Source of the DNA: Desulfurellales bacterium
GTDB lineage: Bacteria; Campylobacterota_A; Desulfurellia; Desulfurellales; Hippeaceae
Assembly: GCA_027064405.1 (NCBI GenBank)
Contig: JAMOPP010000164.1
Location: 1-35,051 of the forward strand
Direction: 5' to 3'
DNA length: 35,051 bases
Shown: positions 21,151 to 29,630 of the stretch, one piece after another
Layout of the letters: each line of letters opens with the position of its first letter
How positions within the stretch are numbered: the first letter of the stretch is position 1
Made by a program: the position numbers and the translations under genes
The notes under the pieces: model-generated
The model's input: the letters and a program-made list of their open reading frames with translations, nothing else
What the model was told of the DNA's origin: nothing
Database searches by the model: none

Positions 21151-22641
21151 TTACTTAAAATCCATATATTCTAAGTATAAATTCTGAAAATTTGCTTCAT
21201 TGGCTATTTCAATATACTCTATTTTTTTCGATACGGACTCTATCTTTTCCCTTTCCTTTTTACAAAAAAGTTGTAGAGCACCTGACAAAGATGAATTGCC
21301 CAAAAATTCCACATTATCTTTAAAAGCAAGCAAGTTGGATTCAAAAATATCCTCTTTTGAGATATTTTTTGAAAAACCGCCTGACATATATACCGTTTCA
21401 ATTTCGTTAAACGACAAACCCGTTTTATCAATTAATATTTGAATACCGGCATTAAGTGACGCCTTAACAAGCTGAAATTCTCTTATTGATTTTTGCGTCA
21501 AAAATATATTATTATCGAGCAGAAAACGGTTTTCTTTAATCCTATTAATAAGCTGAAGCGGAGCATCTTCAATCTCCCAGGCTTCGACTATATTCCCTCG
21601 TTTATTAATAATATTATACCGTCTTAAAAGTGCAATTGCGCTGATTAAACCGCTTCCTGTAATACCTTTTGCTTTTTTGTTACCAATAGTTGTGCATTTC
21701 AATATCCCGTCAAATTCAACTTTTTCAATCGCACCCTCCTGAGCAGTCATTCCGTAATCTATGGATGCTCCTTCAAGAGCAGGACCTGCAGGTACGCTCG
21801 CTGAATATATTCTGTTTTTATAATTAAGCACAAATTCGCAGTTCGTTCCTATATCCAAAAATAAAAAATTTTTGTTGAAATCAAGTTTAGTTAGCCCTGA
21901 AGTTACATCAGAGCCTATAAACGCACTCAATACAGGTGGAGTGTAAGTGTCTATACCGTTCCATTCTGTATATAAAGAACCGTAAAACACAGGTTTATAG
22001 GGATATTTTCCTATACTCGTCGGATTTTTTGAGAAAAAAAACGCAAGCATTGTAGGATTTGCGGAGACTATCATAAAATCAATTTTACCGACATTATGTT
22101 TCATTTTAATTTGTTCAATAATTTTAAGAATGGAGGATTGTAGAATATTAATTAAAATATCAGTCTTACCGTTGTTAGAAAAGCTGATTCTCGATAACAC
22201 ATCCGCTCCATATGCCATTTGAGGATTAAGAAAATTTACATTTTCTGCAACTTTCCCATTTTTTACAAAAGAAAGCGCAATTGTTGTTGTTCCTATATCG
22301 AGTGCAATATAATTTTTATCATCATCAGTGCATACATCTCCATCAAAATTTGAAAATTTCGGCTTATTTTCAAAAACTTCTACAATGGAATCTTCAACCG
22401 CATTGTGCATACACGCAAGTCTTATTCCGCTTTTTAATTCCTGCTCAGTAAAACTTTGTTTTTCTATTTCGTTGGGCGCAGGAATATTTTTTAGAAATCT
22501 TACCTTGCATTTTTTACATATCCCCCTGCCACCGCAATACGCATTTATGGATATAGAATTCTCTGCAAGTATATTTAATAACGACCCGTTAGAACCATTA
22601 ATCTCTATAAATTTATCTGAATTTTTAACGGTAAATTTCAT
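21151..22641 (-). CDS. RACo-like corrinoid protein reductive activator ([2Fe-2S] ferredoxin plus ASKHA domain)
   Basis: The 496-residue protein has an N-terminal [2Fe-2S] ferredoxin domain with Cys 36, 42, 45 and 77 (AYCGGRGICKKCKVRF, then LACMH). A middle domain follows, then an ASKHA ATPase domain from about residue 105 (YIALDIGTTTIALSFV, FLDIGTNCEFVL and AGPALEGASIDYG; the DUF4445/RACo C-terminal family). RACo and relatives use ATP to drive reduction of inactive Co(II) corrinoid proteins to Co(I) in methyl transfer systems. No corrinoid methyltransferase is in the window. A plausible partner elsewhere is a methionine synthase lacking its own reactivation domain. The gene begins immediately after the nrnA stop (no gap). 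Confidence 0.88.
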   Translation of the reverse strand: MKFTVKNSDKFIEINGSNGSLLNILAENSISINAYCGGRGICKKCKVRFLKNIPAPNEIEKQSFTEQELKSGIRLACMHNAVEDSIVEVFENKPKFSNFDGDVCTDDDKNYIALDIGTTTIALSFVKNGKVAENVNFLNPQMAYGADVLSRISFSNNGKTDILINILQSSILKIIEQIKMKHNVGKIDFMIVSANPTMLAFFFSKNPTSIGKYPYKPVFYGSLYTEWNGIDTYTPPVLSAFIGSDVTSGLTKLDFNKNFLFLDIGTNCEFVLNYKNRIYSASVPAGPALEGASIDYGMTAQEGAIEKVEFDGILKCTTIGNKKAKGITGSGLISAIALLRRYNIINKRGNIVEAWEIEDAPLQLINRIKENRFLLDNNIFLTQKSIREFQLVKASLNAGIQILIDKTGLSFNEIETVYMSGGFSKNISKEDIFESNLLAFKDNVEFLGNSSLSGALQLFCKKEREKIESVSKKIEYIEIANEANFQNLYLEYMDFK

Positions 22642-23589
22642 TTATTTAAGGAATGAAAACGAGTCAATAATTTTTGTCTTAACCTCTTCCAATGTTCCTT
22701 CAATCTGGGCTCCTGCTGCATTTTTGTGACCGCCTCCTCCGAAAACAGAAGCTGCACGAGCAACATCAATCTTACCTTTGGAACGCATACTTATCTTAAA
22801 AACATTGTGCCTGTCTTCCCTTAATAATATACCTACCTCAGCGCCTCTTATACTTCTTGCGTAATTTACAAACCCCTCAGAGTGCTCAATTTGCGTAGCG
22901 GTTTTTTTGAACATATCTTCGGTCACATAAAGAATAGCTATTTTACCGTCTATAAACACCTGAAGTGTATTAAGAACAAGACCCAACAACTTAATGGTTT
23001 CAAGCGTATTGCTTTCATAAATATTATAGGCACAGAACCACGGGTCAACACCTATTTCAAGTAAATCCGCAGCGATTCTCATAGTCTCCGGAGTGGTGGA
23101 TGAATATCTAAAAGAACCGGTATCTGTCATTATGCTTACATATAAATACTGAGCTGTTTTTTTTGAAATAGCAATACCGTTCTGTTTAAATATTCTCCAT
23201 AGCATAATGCCCACGGCACTTGCATCACCATCGATAAAATTAATATCTCCGAAGAGGGTATTCGTTTTGTGATGGTCTATGTTAATAAAAATCTTATCTT
23301 TTGTGTCTTCTTTTTTTATGCCACATCTTTCAATTTCTGCCGTATCAACTGCTATAATAACATCGGTTTTCTTCATCGTTTTTATTGGCTCTATTATGTC
23401 ATAGTCCTCTAAAAAAGAATAAACCTCAGGCGGTTTTGTTAGATTAACAACCTGGACATTTTTGCCCATATCCTTTAAAGCACTGTAAAGAGCCAAAGAT
23501 GAACCTATTGCATCCCCGTCAGGATTTTTATGAGAAACTATAAGAAAGCTATCTTTTTCTTTTATTATGTTTCCTATTTTTTCTATCAC
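22642..23589 (-). CDS. nrnA: Bifunctional oligoribonuclease / pAp phosphatase (NrnA, DHH/DHHA1)
   Basis: This cytoplasmic Mn-dependent phosphodiesterase degrades short RNAs and 3'-phosphoadenosine 5'-phosphate. The 315-residue protein has DHH motif I SHKNPDGDAIGSSLAL, motif II VDTAEIERCG, the DHH motif itself INIDHHKTNTLFGD, and MTDTGSFRYSSTT. The DHHA1 ending is FGGGGHKNAAGAQI. The start is a GTG at 23589 with AAGG about 9 bases upstream. It is 4 bases after rbfA, the usual position for this gene in the nusA-infB cluster. Confidence 0.94.
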   Translation of the reverse strand: MIEKIGNIIKEKDSFLIVSHKNPDGDAIGSSLALYSALKDMGKNVQVVNLTKPPEVYSFLEDYDIIEPIKTMKKTDVIIAVDTAEIERCGIKKEDTKDKIFINIDHHKTNTLFGDINFIDGDASAVGIMLWRIFKQNGIAISKKTAQYLYVSIMTDTGSFRYSSTTPETMRIAADLLEIGVDPWFCAYNIYESNTLETIKLLGLVLNTLQVFIDGKIAILYVTEDMFKKTATQIEHSEGFVNYARSIRGAEVGILLREDRHNVFKISMRSKGKIDVARAASVFGGGGHKNAAGAQIEGTLEEVKTKIIDSFSFLK

Positions 23590-23593
23590 TTTT

Positions 23594-23956
23594 TCAACCT
23601 TCTTCTTTTAAATCTTTTAATAATTTATCAACCTTAAAGCCGTAATCTATAGAATCATCATATTTAAAGTGTAAGTGTGGCATATATCTTAATTTTATTT
23701 TGTTTGATAAATTTTTCTTTATGTAGCCTTTTGCATTATCGAGAAGCTCCAACACCTCATTTTTGTCAACTCCACTTAAGCTTGTGGATATATAAATCTG
23801 GGCATTTTTAAGATCATTGCTTAAAGAAATATCTGTTAGTGTAATCTCATTCAATCTTCCATCATTCATTTCAAACTGTATAATGCTTGATATGGCTTTT
23901 CTTAATTCCTGCTCCACTCTGTCTTTTCTTTTGTAGGGATTATTTCTTCTAATCAT
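23594..23956 (-). CDS. rbfA: Ribosome-binding factor A
   Basis: RbfA is a KH-fold protein that matures the 5' end of 16S rRNA in the small subunit. The 120-residue protein has the RVEQELRKAISSII helix, then LTDISLSNDLKNAQIYIS and LSNKIKLRYMPHLHFKYD, typical of the family. It lies 14 bases after infB and 4 bases before nrnA, the conserved order. Confidence 0.95.
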   Translation of the reverse strand: MIRRNNPYKRKDRVEQELRKAISSIIQFEMNDGRLNEITLTDISLSNDLKNAQIYISTSLSGVDKNEVLELLDNAKGYIKKNLSNKIKLRYMPHLHFKYDDSIDYGFKVDKLLKDLKEEG

Positions 23957-23970
23957 AAATATGTCCTTAT

Positions 23971-26115
23971 CTATAGTTCTCTTTGTATTTTATTGATAAC
24001 ATAAGCCTCTATAAAATCTCCAGCTTTGATATCATTAAAATTCTCAACTCCTATTCCGCATTCGTATCCCTGTTTGACCTCTGAAACATCATCTTTAAAT
24101 CTCTTTAATGACATTATAGGACCGTCGTGAATGATAACCCCATCTCTTAAAATTCTTATTCTGGCATTTCTCGTTACCTTTCCGTATGTCACATAACATC
24201 CTGCCACAATACCAATTTTTGGCACCTTGAATGTGTCTCTAACCTCAGCTCTTCCGATTGCCTCCTCTTTCTCTTCAGGCGACAGAAGACCGGATAAAGA
24301 TTTTTTAATATCATCAATAATATCGTATATGACACTGTATGTTCTTACATCTATGTGCATATCTTTGGATATTTTTAGGGCTTCCTGGGTCGGTCTCACA
24401 TTAAATCCTAAAACTATGGCATTTGATGCTGATGCTAAGTTTATATCACTTTTTGTTATGGCACCGACTCCGGAGTGTATTAATTTAACCGAAACTTCAT
24501 CGGTTGAAAGCTTTGATAATGCAGCATCAATCGCTTCTACAGAACCATTTACATCCGTTTTTAAAATAATAGGCAACTCTTGAATCTCACCCTCTTTTAC
24601 CTGCTCAAATATATTTTCAAGACTTATGCCGTTTTTATTAAGCATAACTTTTTTTATTTCTCTCTGTCTTTCTTCAGCTATTTTTTTTGCAGACTGTTCA
24701 TCCTTAACCACTATTAAGGTATCTCCTGCCTCAGGCACCCCATGAATACCTGTAATTACAGTCGCAAAAGATGGTAAAACTTTTTTTACTTTCTTATTAT
24801 TGTTGCCCATTAAAGCTCTTGCTTTTCCATAATGAGCTCCAACTATGTAAAAATCTCCTTGGCGTAGCGTTCCTTCTTTAACAACAACTGTTGCAATCGG
24901 ACCCATTCTTTTATCAAGTTTTGATTCAACAACAACGGCTTTTGCTCTTTTATTCGGATTTGCAGTTAATTCCATAACCTCAGCCTGTAATAGAATACTT
25001 TCAAGTAAATCGTTTATTCCAAGATGTTTTTTTGCACTCACCTTTACAAAAATATTTTCTCCGCCCCATTCTTCAGAAATAATACCGTAATTGGAAAGTT
25101 CCTGTATAACCCTATCAGGATTTGCATTTGGTTTATCTATTTTATTAATAGCCACAACAATAGGTACGCCGGCAGCTTTGGAATGATTTATAGCCTCTAT
25201 GGTTTGAGGCATAACACCATCATCGGCAGCAACAACAAGAATAACTATATCCGTGATTTGCGCACCCCTTGCCCTCATCTCCGTGAAAGCTTCATGCCCC
25301 GGAGTATCAAGAAATGTTATGTATTTTCCCTTTACCTTAACAGAATAAGCAGCCATATGTTGCGTAATACCACCGGCTTCCTTCTGCGCTACATTTGTGG
25401 TTTTAATGGCATCAAGTATGGATGTTTTGCCATGATCAACATGCCCCATTACGGTAACTATAGGATGTCTCGGTTGAAGATCTTCCTTTTTGTCTTCTAT
25501 ATCCATTAAATCTGCAAATTTAGTCGATTTTATAACCTCTTCTTCTACTTTAAATCCATATTCATCTGCTATTATTTTAGATGCTTCCAAGTCAACTATA
25601 TCATTTTTTCTTAGCATAACCCCAAGTTCGAAGAATTTGGAAATAATCTCAGAAAAGTCAACATTCAGTTTTTCAGCCAATTCAAAAACCGTTATGCCTT
25701 CGCTTAGCTTTAAGATATTGCTTTCTTCATTCTCTTCCTGTTCTTTTTCTGTTTTTTTGTACTTCTTCTTAGTTTTTAATTTTTGAGGAGTGACAGCTTC
25801 TATAAACGCTTCCTTTCTAAATCTTCGTTTTGTCCTGCTATTTTCTTGTGGCTTGGGATCTGTTTTTGGCTTTTCCTTATGCATTTCTTTTTTTGTATTT
25901 TTATTGTCCGTAACAACTTTTTTTGTTTTTGATTTTACCTCTTTAATTGCACTTTTCTTCTTTTCAGACCATTGCTTCATAAATCTTTCAGCATCTTTTT
26001 CTTCAATACCCGAAAAGTTACTCTTTGCTTCAATACCGAAATCATTAAGTTTTTTTATTATTACACTGCTTTTGCTGTTTAATTTTCTTGCTATCTCATA
26101 AACTCTTATCTTCAT
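23971..26115 (-). CDS. infB: Translation initiation factor IF-2
   Basis: IF-2 is the GTPase that brings initiator tRNA to the 30S subunit and drives subunit joining. The 714-residue protein starts with an IF2_N domain ([20 protein letters not shown]), followed by a Lys/Glu-rich linker to about residue 130. A second IF2_N-like segment follows ([20 protein letters not shown]). The G domain carries [34 protein letters not shown] and [10 protein letters not shown]. The C-terminal domains end in the IF2 fMet-tRNA-binding barrel ([13 protein letters not shown]). Its length is mid-range for a bacterial IF-2 with a short linker. Confidence 0.98.
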   Translation of the reverse strand: MKIRVYEIARKLNSKSSVIIKKLNDFGIEAKSNFSGIEEKDAERFMKQWSEKKKSAIKEVKSKTKKVVTDNKNTKKEMHKEKPKTDPKPQENSRTKRRFRKEAFIEAVTPQKLKTKKKYKKTEKEQEENEESNILKLSEGITVFELAEKLNVDFSEIISKFFELGVMLRKNDIVDLEASKIIADEYGFKVEEEVIKSTKFADLMDIEDKKEDLQPRHPIVTVMGHVDHGKTSILDAIKTTNVAQKEAGGITQHMAAYSVKVKGKYITFLDTPGHEAFTEMRARGAQITDIVILVVAADDGVMPQTIEAINHSKAAGVPIVVAINKIDKPNANPDRVIQELSNYGIISEEWGGENIFVKVSAKKHLGINDLLESILLQAEVMELTANPNKRAKAVVVESKLDKRMGPIATVVVKEGTLRQGDFYIVGAHYGKARALMGNNNKKVKKVLPSFATVITGIHGVPEAGDTLIVVKDEQSAKKIAEERQREIKKVMLNKNGISLENIFEQVKEGEIQELPIILKTDVNGSVEAIDAALSKLSTDEVSVKLIHSGVGAITKSDINLASASNAIVLGFNVRPTQEALKISKDMHIDVRTYSVIYDIIDDIKKSLSGLLSPEEKEEAIGRAEVRDTFKVPKIGIVAGCYVTYGKVTRNARIRILRDGVIIHDGPIMSLKRFKDDVSEVKQGYECGIGVENFNDIKAGDFIEAYVINKIQREL

Positions 26116-26144
26116 CTATCACCCCTTTCAATTCCAAGCAACCA

Positions 26145-27239
26145 TTAAGAAAAATATTCATCATTTACACTTATACTGTAACTACTCTCTGAAGATTCTT
26201 CATCATTAACCACTCTATCTGAAATTTTTATAATATCTATATTGTAACCTGTCAATTTTGCCGCAAGTTTTGCGTTCACACCCGCCTTCCCGATAGCCAT
26301 AGAAAATTCTTCATCATCAACATAAACTTTGGCTCTTTTTAAGTCTTCGTCTATATCAACAGAAATTACCTTGGCGGGAGACATAGCATTTCTTATGAAT
26401 ATTGATGGATTTGCACTCCATTTTATAACATCAATTTTCTCATCTCCAAGCTCTTTCACAATAGCTGAAACCCTTATCCCTTTTGAGCCTACGCATGTTC
26501 CTATAGGATCTATTTTTGAATCTTTTGAGTAAACCGCCACCTTCGTTCTTCTTGACGGTTCTCTCGCTACAGATTTAATCTCTACATTGCCATCTCTTAC
26601 TTCAGGCACCTCTTTTTCAAAAAGTTTCTTCACAAATCCCGGATGAGTACGAGACAGTATGAGTTTGACACCCTTAGCTTCCTCCAAGACATCAAGAACA
26701 TAAGCCCTTATATTTTCACCTACAATAAATTTATCATTGATTCCCTGTTCTTTTTTAGGCAGAATTCCTATGGCATTTTTGAAATCTACTATAATGTCGT
26801 TGTAAGCCCCGATACTCCAAATTTCACCCACAATTATTGTTCCTACTCTACTTTTATATTCTTCAAAAGCAGAGTGTTTCTCTACATCCCTGAAAAGTTT
26901 TGCAATAACATTTTTTATTGAAGATACGGCAATTCTTCCAAGGCTTTTGGCATCTACGCCTATTTCCACAAAATCGCCTATTTTCGCATCAGGATTGATT
27001 TGCAATGCATCTTGCAGACTTATTTCGTTTTCCCGTATTGCATTTTTTACAACCTTTTTTTTCACAAAAACATTAAATTCCTTTGCGTCCATATCTACAT
27101 ATGTTCTTATCTCTGTTTCTTCTCCGTATTTTCTCATCATAGCTGTTTTTATAGCTTCAACAAGGGACTCAAAAACCCTTTCCATAGGTATCTGATGATC
27201 CTTGGCTATTTGCTGTGCTATATCAAAAATTTCCTTCAT
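26145..27239 (-). CDS. nusA: Transcription termination/antitermination protein NusA
   Basis: NusA binds RNA polymerase and nascent RNA to control pausing, termination and antitermination. The 364-residue protein has the N-terminal polymerase-binding domain with RVFESLVEAIKTAMMRKYG. An S1 domain follows (VGTIIVGEIWSIGAYNDIIV), then KH1 and KH2 (CVGSKGIRVSAIVKELGDEK and IGKAGVNAKLAAKLTGYNID). It lacks the C-terminal acidic repeats of E. coli NusA, as in most non-gammaproteobacteria. It lies 10 bases after rimP and 29 bases before infB. Confidence 0.97.
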   Translation of the reverse strand: MKEIFDIAQQIAKDHQIPMERVFESLVEAIKTAMMRKYGEETEIRTYVDMDAKEFNVFVKKKVVKNAIRENEISLQDALQINPDAKIGDFVEIGVDAKSLGRIAVSSIKNVIAKLFRDVEKHSAFEEYKSRVGTIIVGEIWSIGAYNDIIVDFKNAIGILPKKEQGINDKFIVGENIRAYVLDVLEEAKGVKLILSRTHPGFVKKLFEKEVPEVRDGNVEIKSVAREPSRRTKVAVYSKDSKIDPIGTCVGSKGIRVSAIVKELGDEKIDVIKWSANPSIFIRNAMSPAKVISVDIDEDLKRAKVYVDDEEFSMAIGKAGVNAKLAAKLTGYNIDIIKISDRVVNDEESSESSYSISVNDEYFS

Positions 27240-27249
27240 TTTCTACTCC

Positions 27250-27687
27250 TTAAATTGCATCAATTCTGGCTTTTTTTATATTATTTTTTTCTATCACTAT
27301 GTCTTTATCATTGCTGAGCAATATACTATTTTCATCAATTGATTTTAAGATACCTCTAAATGTTTTGGTATCGCCTATTTTTTCATGTGTTTTAATTAAG
27401 CATTTTTTGCCCACAGCAGCCTTAAAATGTTCATCCGTTCTCAATTTCCTATTTATTCCCGGGCTTGAAACTTCAAGTGTGTAAGAGTCGCTACTGTTAT
27501 ATTCAACATCAAGCAAAACACTTAAGTTTCTGCTGACATCAGTGCAATCTGATATAGATACACCGCCAACTTTGTCTATATATATACTTATTTTTTTGTT
27601 GCTTGTTTCTATATCGTACACCGAAAATCCTAAATTTTCAATAATAGCATAAATATCGTCTTTTAATTCGCCACTTAAAATCATCAT
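27250..27687 (-). CDS. rimP: Ribosome maturation factor RimP
   Basis: RimP assists 30S subunit assembly. The 145-residue protein shows LGFSVYDIETSNKKISIYID, then DCTDVSRNLSVLLD and YTLEVSSPGINRKL, the family hallmark. TFRGILKSIDENSILL marks the C-terminal SH3-like domain. Two ATGs are in tandem. The second (27684) is better spaced from AAAGG, so the protein may begin one residue later. It is separated from folD by 49 bases, the largest gap to its right, and heads the nusA-infB cluster. Confidence 0.95.
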   Translation of the reverse strand: MMILSGELKDDIYAIIENLGFSVYDIETSNKKISIYIDKVGGVSISDCTDVSRNLSVLLDVEYNSSDSYTLEVSSPGINRKLRTDEHFKAAVGKKCLIKTHEKIGDTKTFRGILKSIDENSILLSNDKDIVIEKNNIKKARIDAI

Positions 27688-27736
27688 AATTCCTTTAAAT
27701 AGTCTAACAAAATTTATTTTAAATTGGAAGTAATTC

Positions 27737-28576
27737 TTATTTGCTGTTTATTGCTGATTTCAAAGTGTTATATAAAAGCATAGCAATAGTCATTGGGCCA
27801 ACCCCACCAGGCACAGGTGTTATATATGAAGCTTTTTGTGACACGCCCTCGAAATCTACATCGCCTGTAACCTTTCCGTTAATTTTACTTATACCCACAT
27901 CCACAACTACGCATCCTTCTTTAACCATTTCTTGAGTAATAAGATGGGGTTTTCCTACAGCCGATATCAATATATCCGCCTTAGATGTTTTATCCTTTAA
28001 ATTTTTTGTGTGTATATGGCATAACTGTACAGTAGCATCCGCATTTGTAAGCATTGCACTCATTGGTTTGCCTGTAATGTTTCCGGCACCTACTACAACA
28101 ACATCCTTACCCTTTAATTCTATTTTGTATTCTTCAAATAGCTTCATTATACCAAAAGGTGTGCATGGATAAAACATAGGATTTCCTCGCGAGAGTGTTC
28201 CTACATTATAGGGATGAAACCCGTCCACATCTTTTTTGTAATCTATTGCCTCTATAACCCGCTCTTCCCTTATATGTGGTGGAAGTGGTAGCTGAACCAA
28301 AATTCCGTGCACCATAGGATTATTATTCAACATTTTAATTACACTTATTAGTTCATCTTCGGAAATTTCCTTAGGCATTCTATGATTTATAGAATAAATA
28401 CCGACATCTTCACAAGCCTTGGTTTTCATATTAACATACAATTGGCTTGCCGGATTTTCTCCAACGAGCATCACTGCAAGACCCGGTATTACACCCTGTT
28501 TTTTAAGCCCTTCGACCTCTTTTTTGATTTCCTCTCTCATCTTTTTGGATAATGATTTTCCGTCCAATAACACCAT
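27737..28576 (-). CDS. folD: Methylenetetrahydrofolate dehydrogenase/cyclohydrolase
   Basis: FolD interconverts 5,10-methylene-, methenyl- and 10-formyl-THF. The 279-residue protein has PGLAVMLVGENPASQLYVNMK with the catalytic tyrosine and lysine. HGILVQLPLPPH and DVDGFHPYNVGTLSRGNP follow. The Rossmann motif is VVVGAGNITGKPMSAML, and the end is GVGPMTIAMLLYNT. The catalytic VGxSxIVGxP motif of other FolDs reads VGAGNITGKP here: Ser-Arg become Ala-Gly, a modest departure in a cofactor-contacting loop. It lies 16 bases after the diadenylate cyclase gene. Confidence 0.96.
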   Translation of the reverse strand: MVLLDGKSLSKKMREEIKKEVEGLKKQGVIPGLAVMLVGENPASQLYVNMKTKACEDVGIYSINHRMPKEISEDELISVIKMLNNNPMVHGILVQLPLPPHIREERVIEAIDYKKDVDGFHPYNVGTLSRGNPMFYPCTPFGIMKLFEEYKIELKGKDVVVVGAGNITGKPMSAMLTNADATVQLCHIHTKNLKDKTSKADILISAVGKPHLITQEMVKEGCVVVDVGISKINGKVTGDVDFEGVSQKASYITPVPGGVGPMTIAMLLYNTLKSAINSK

Positions 28577-28592
28577 TTTAATAACCTTCTTT

Positions 28593-29483
28593 CTACAAGG
28601 CTTTTTCTATTCTTGTAATTAAATTTCCATTTTTAAATATTGTAACATCCCCTGTTGACTCTGAAACGACTACACTTATCGCATTTGTTAAAGCTGTAAT
28701 GGATGCGGCGGCAAGGTGTCGCGAACCCAAACCTTTCGGTATCTCTTCAGTAACAGCAGAAGATGTTGCTATAAACACTCCTGCGGATTCTACTACACCA
28801 TCTGCATCAATTAAAATAGCACCGTCAAGCAGACTAAACTCTTTCAATGTATCATCAAGATTAACCTTTAGTATATTCCTCTCGTCGGGATTGTATCCCT
28901 TAAAAGGGTTAAATATCATTTGCTTAACATTTTCCAACACCTTTTCTTTATCTCCAAGTATAAAAATGGCACCGATACTCTTTCCTTCTCTGCCCTGATT
29001 TGCAAGTTCAAGTGCTATTCTTAAAATTCTCTCAAAAACCTCAGGTTTAACCGATTTCTCCAAATCAATCTCACCCTTAAAACTAAGCAGCTCTTTTTCC
29101 TTTGATATATCTATAAAAATAGAAGTATCTATACTGTCTGAAACACCCGTTAATGCAATTAGATTTTCATCTTTTGACAACATACCGGATGACATACACA
29201 TCATTAATGCTATCTTTACCTTATTCATTCTGTTAAAATTTATGGAGGGAGCTACAATTAGATTTCCCAAGCTTTTGAGTTTCTCAAAAATTATCTTATC
29301 ATCCTCTTCTTTCTCCTCTTCTCTTATGATGATAATTTTTTTTACATCGTTATTTTTAACAAAATCTTCATCAAGATAGTCTTTTACATCATTGTAGTAA
29401 AATAAAACAGAGGTATTACCCTCAATACTCTTTGCCAATTCCAAAGAGTTCTGAAATATAAATTTAGCCACTCTTTTTGTCAT
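28593..29483 (-). CDS. Diadenylate cyclase, archaeal DacZ-like (PK-C-like domain plus DAC domain)
   Basis: The C-terminal half (about residues 155-296) is a DAC domain, which makes c-di-AMP from two ATP. It shows ANQGREGKSIGAIFILGD, NPFKGYNPDERNI and LLDGAILIDADGVV with the DGA motif. GLGSRHLAAASIT and VVSESTGDVTIF complete it. The RHR motif of DisA and CdaA reads RHL here. The N-terminal half resembles the pyruvate-kinase C-terminal fold (ALTGVSDSIDTSIFIDI), the arrangement known from archaeal DacZ. There is no DisA DNA-binding part and no membrane segment. I prefer ATG 29483. A TTG at 29495 would add four residues. The start lies 20 bases inside the small Cys-rich gene, and neither start has a clear ribosome site, so coupling is likely. 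Confidence 0.82.
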   Translation of the reverse strand: MTKRVAKFIFQNSLELAKSIEGNTSVLFYYNDVKDYLDEDFVKNNDVKKIIIIREEEKEEDDKIIFEKLKSLGNLIVAPSINFNRMNKVKIALMMCMSSGMLSKDENLIALTGVSDSIDTSIFIDISKEKELLSFKGEIDLEKSVKPEVFERILRIALELANQGREGKSIGAIFILGDKEKVLENVKQMIFNPFKGYNPDERNILKVNLDDTLKEFSLLDGAILIDADGVVESAGVFIATSSAVTEEIPKGLGSRHLAAASITALTNAISVVVSESTGDVTIFKNGNLITRIEKAL

Positions 29484-29625
29484 CTTTTTTCTCAACTTTT
29501 TTCTTTAAAGATATATCAAATGTAAAGTCCGGGCAATGGAGAGCATAACCCTCCTTCATAAGGAACTGTTTTTTACAGGTTGCTCTCCATGCACATACAC
29601 TACAGCTTATTTTTTTGTCTTCCAT
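29464..29625 (-). CDS. Small four-cysteine protein (possible metal or Fe-S binding), family unassigned
   Basis: This 53-codon gene is read from ATG 29625 to TAA 29464. The protein is cysteine-rich at its front: C8-x2-C11-x5-C17-x13-C31, within SCSVCAWRATCKKQF and YALHCPDF. A tail of lysines and aspartates follows. Four spaced cysteines with aromatic residues between them suggest a zinc or iron-sulfur site. I recall similar CAWRATC...HCPDF peptides in anaerobic Gram-negatives but cannot name a family. It starts 5 bases after the leuA stop with no clear ribosome site, and its end overlaps the diadenylate cyclase start by 20 bases. Coding is supported by the intact frame filling the gap and by the motif density. 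No function is claimed. Confidence 0.75.
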   Translation of the reverse strand: MEDKKISCSVCAWRATCKKQFLMKEGYALHCPDFTFDISLKKKVEKKDDKKSG

Positions 29626-29630
29626 TTTAT

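Noticed and set aside
25024-25509. A 161-codon plus-strand open frame opposite infB
   Set aside because: It lies entirely inside infB, which has complete GTPase motifs on the other strand. Its translation is Cys/Tyr/Asn-rich with no recognisable domain, as expected of an antisense shadow.
27688-27736. Promoter for rimP in the 49-base gap after folD (TTCCAA, 17 bases, TAGACT)
   Set aside because: Matches the consensus at only 3/6 and 4/6. No terminator follows folD, so read-through is equally likely.
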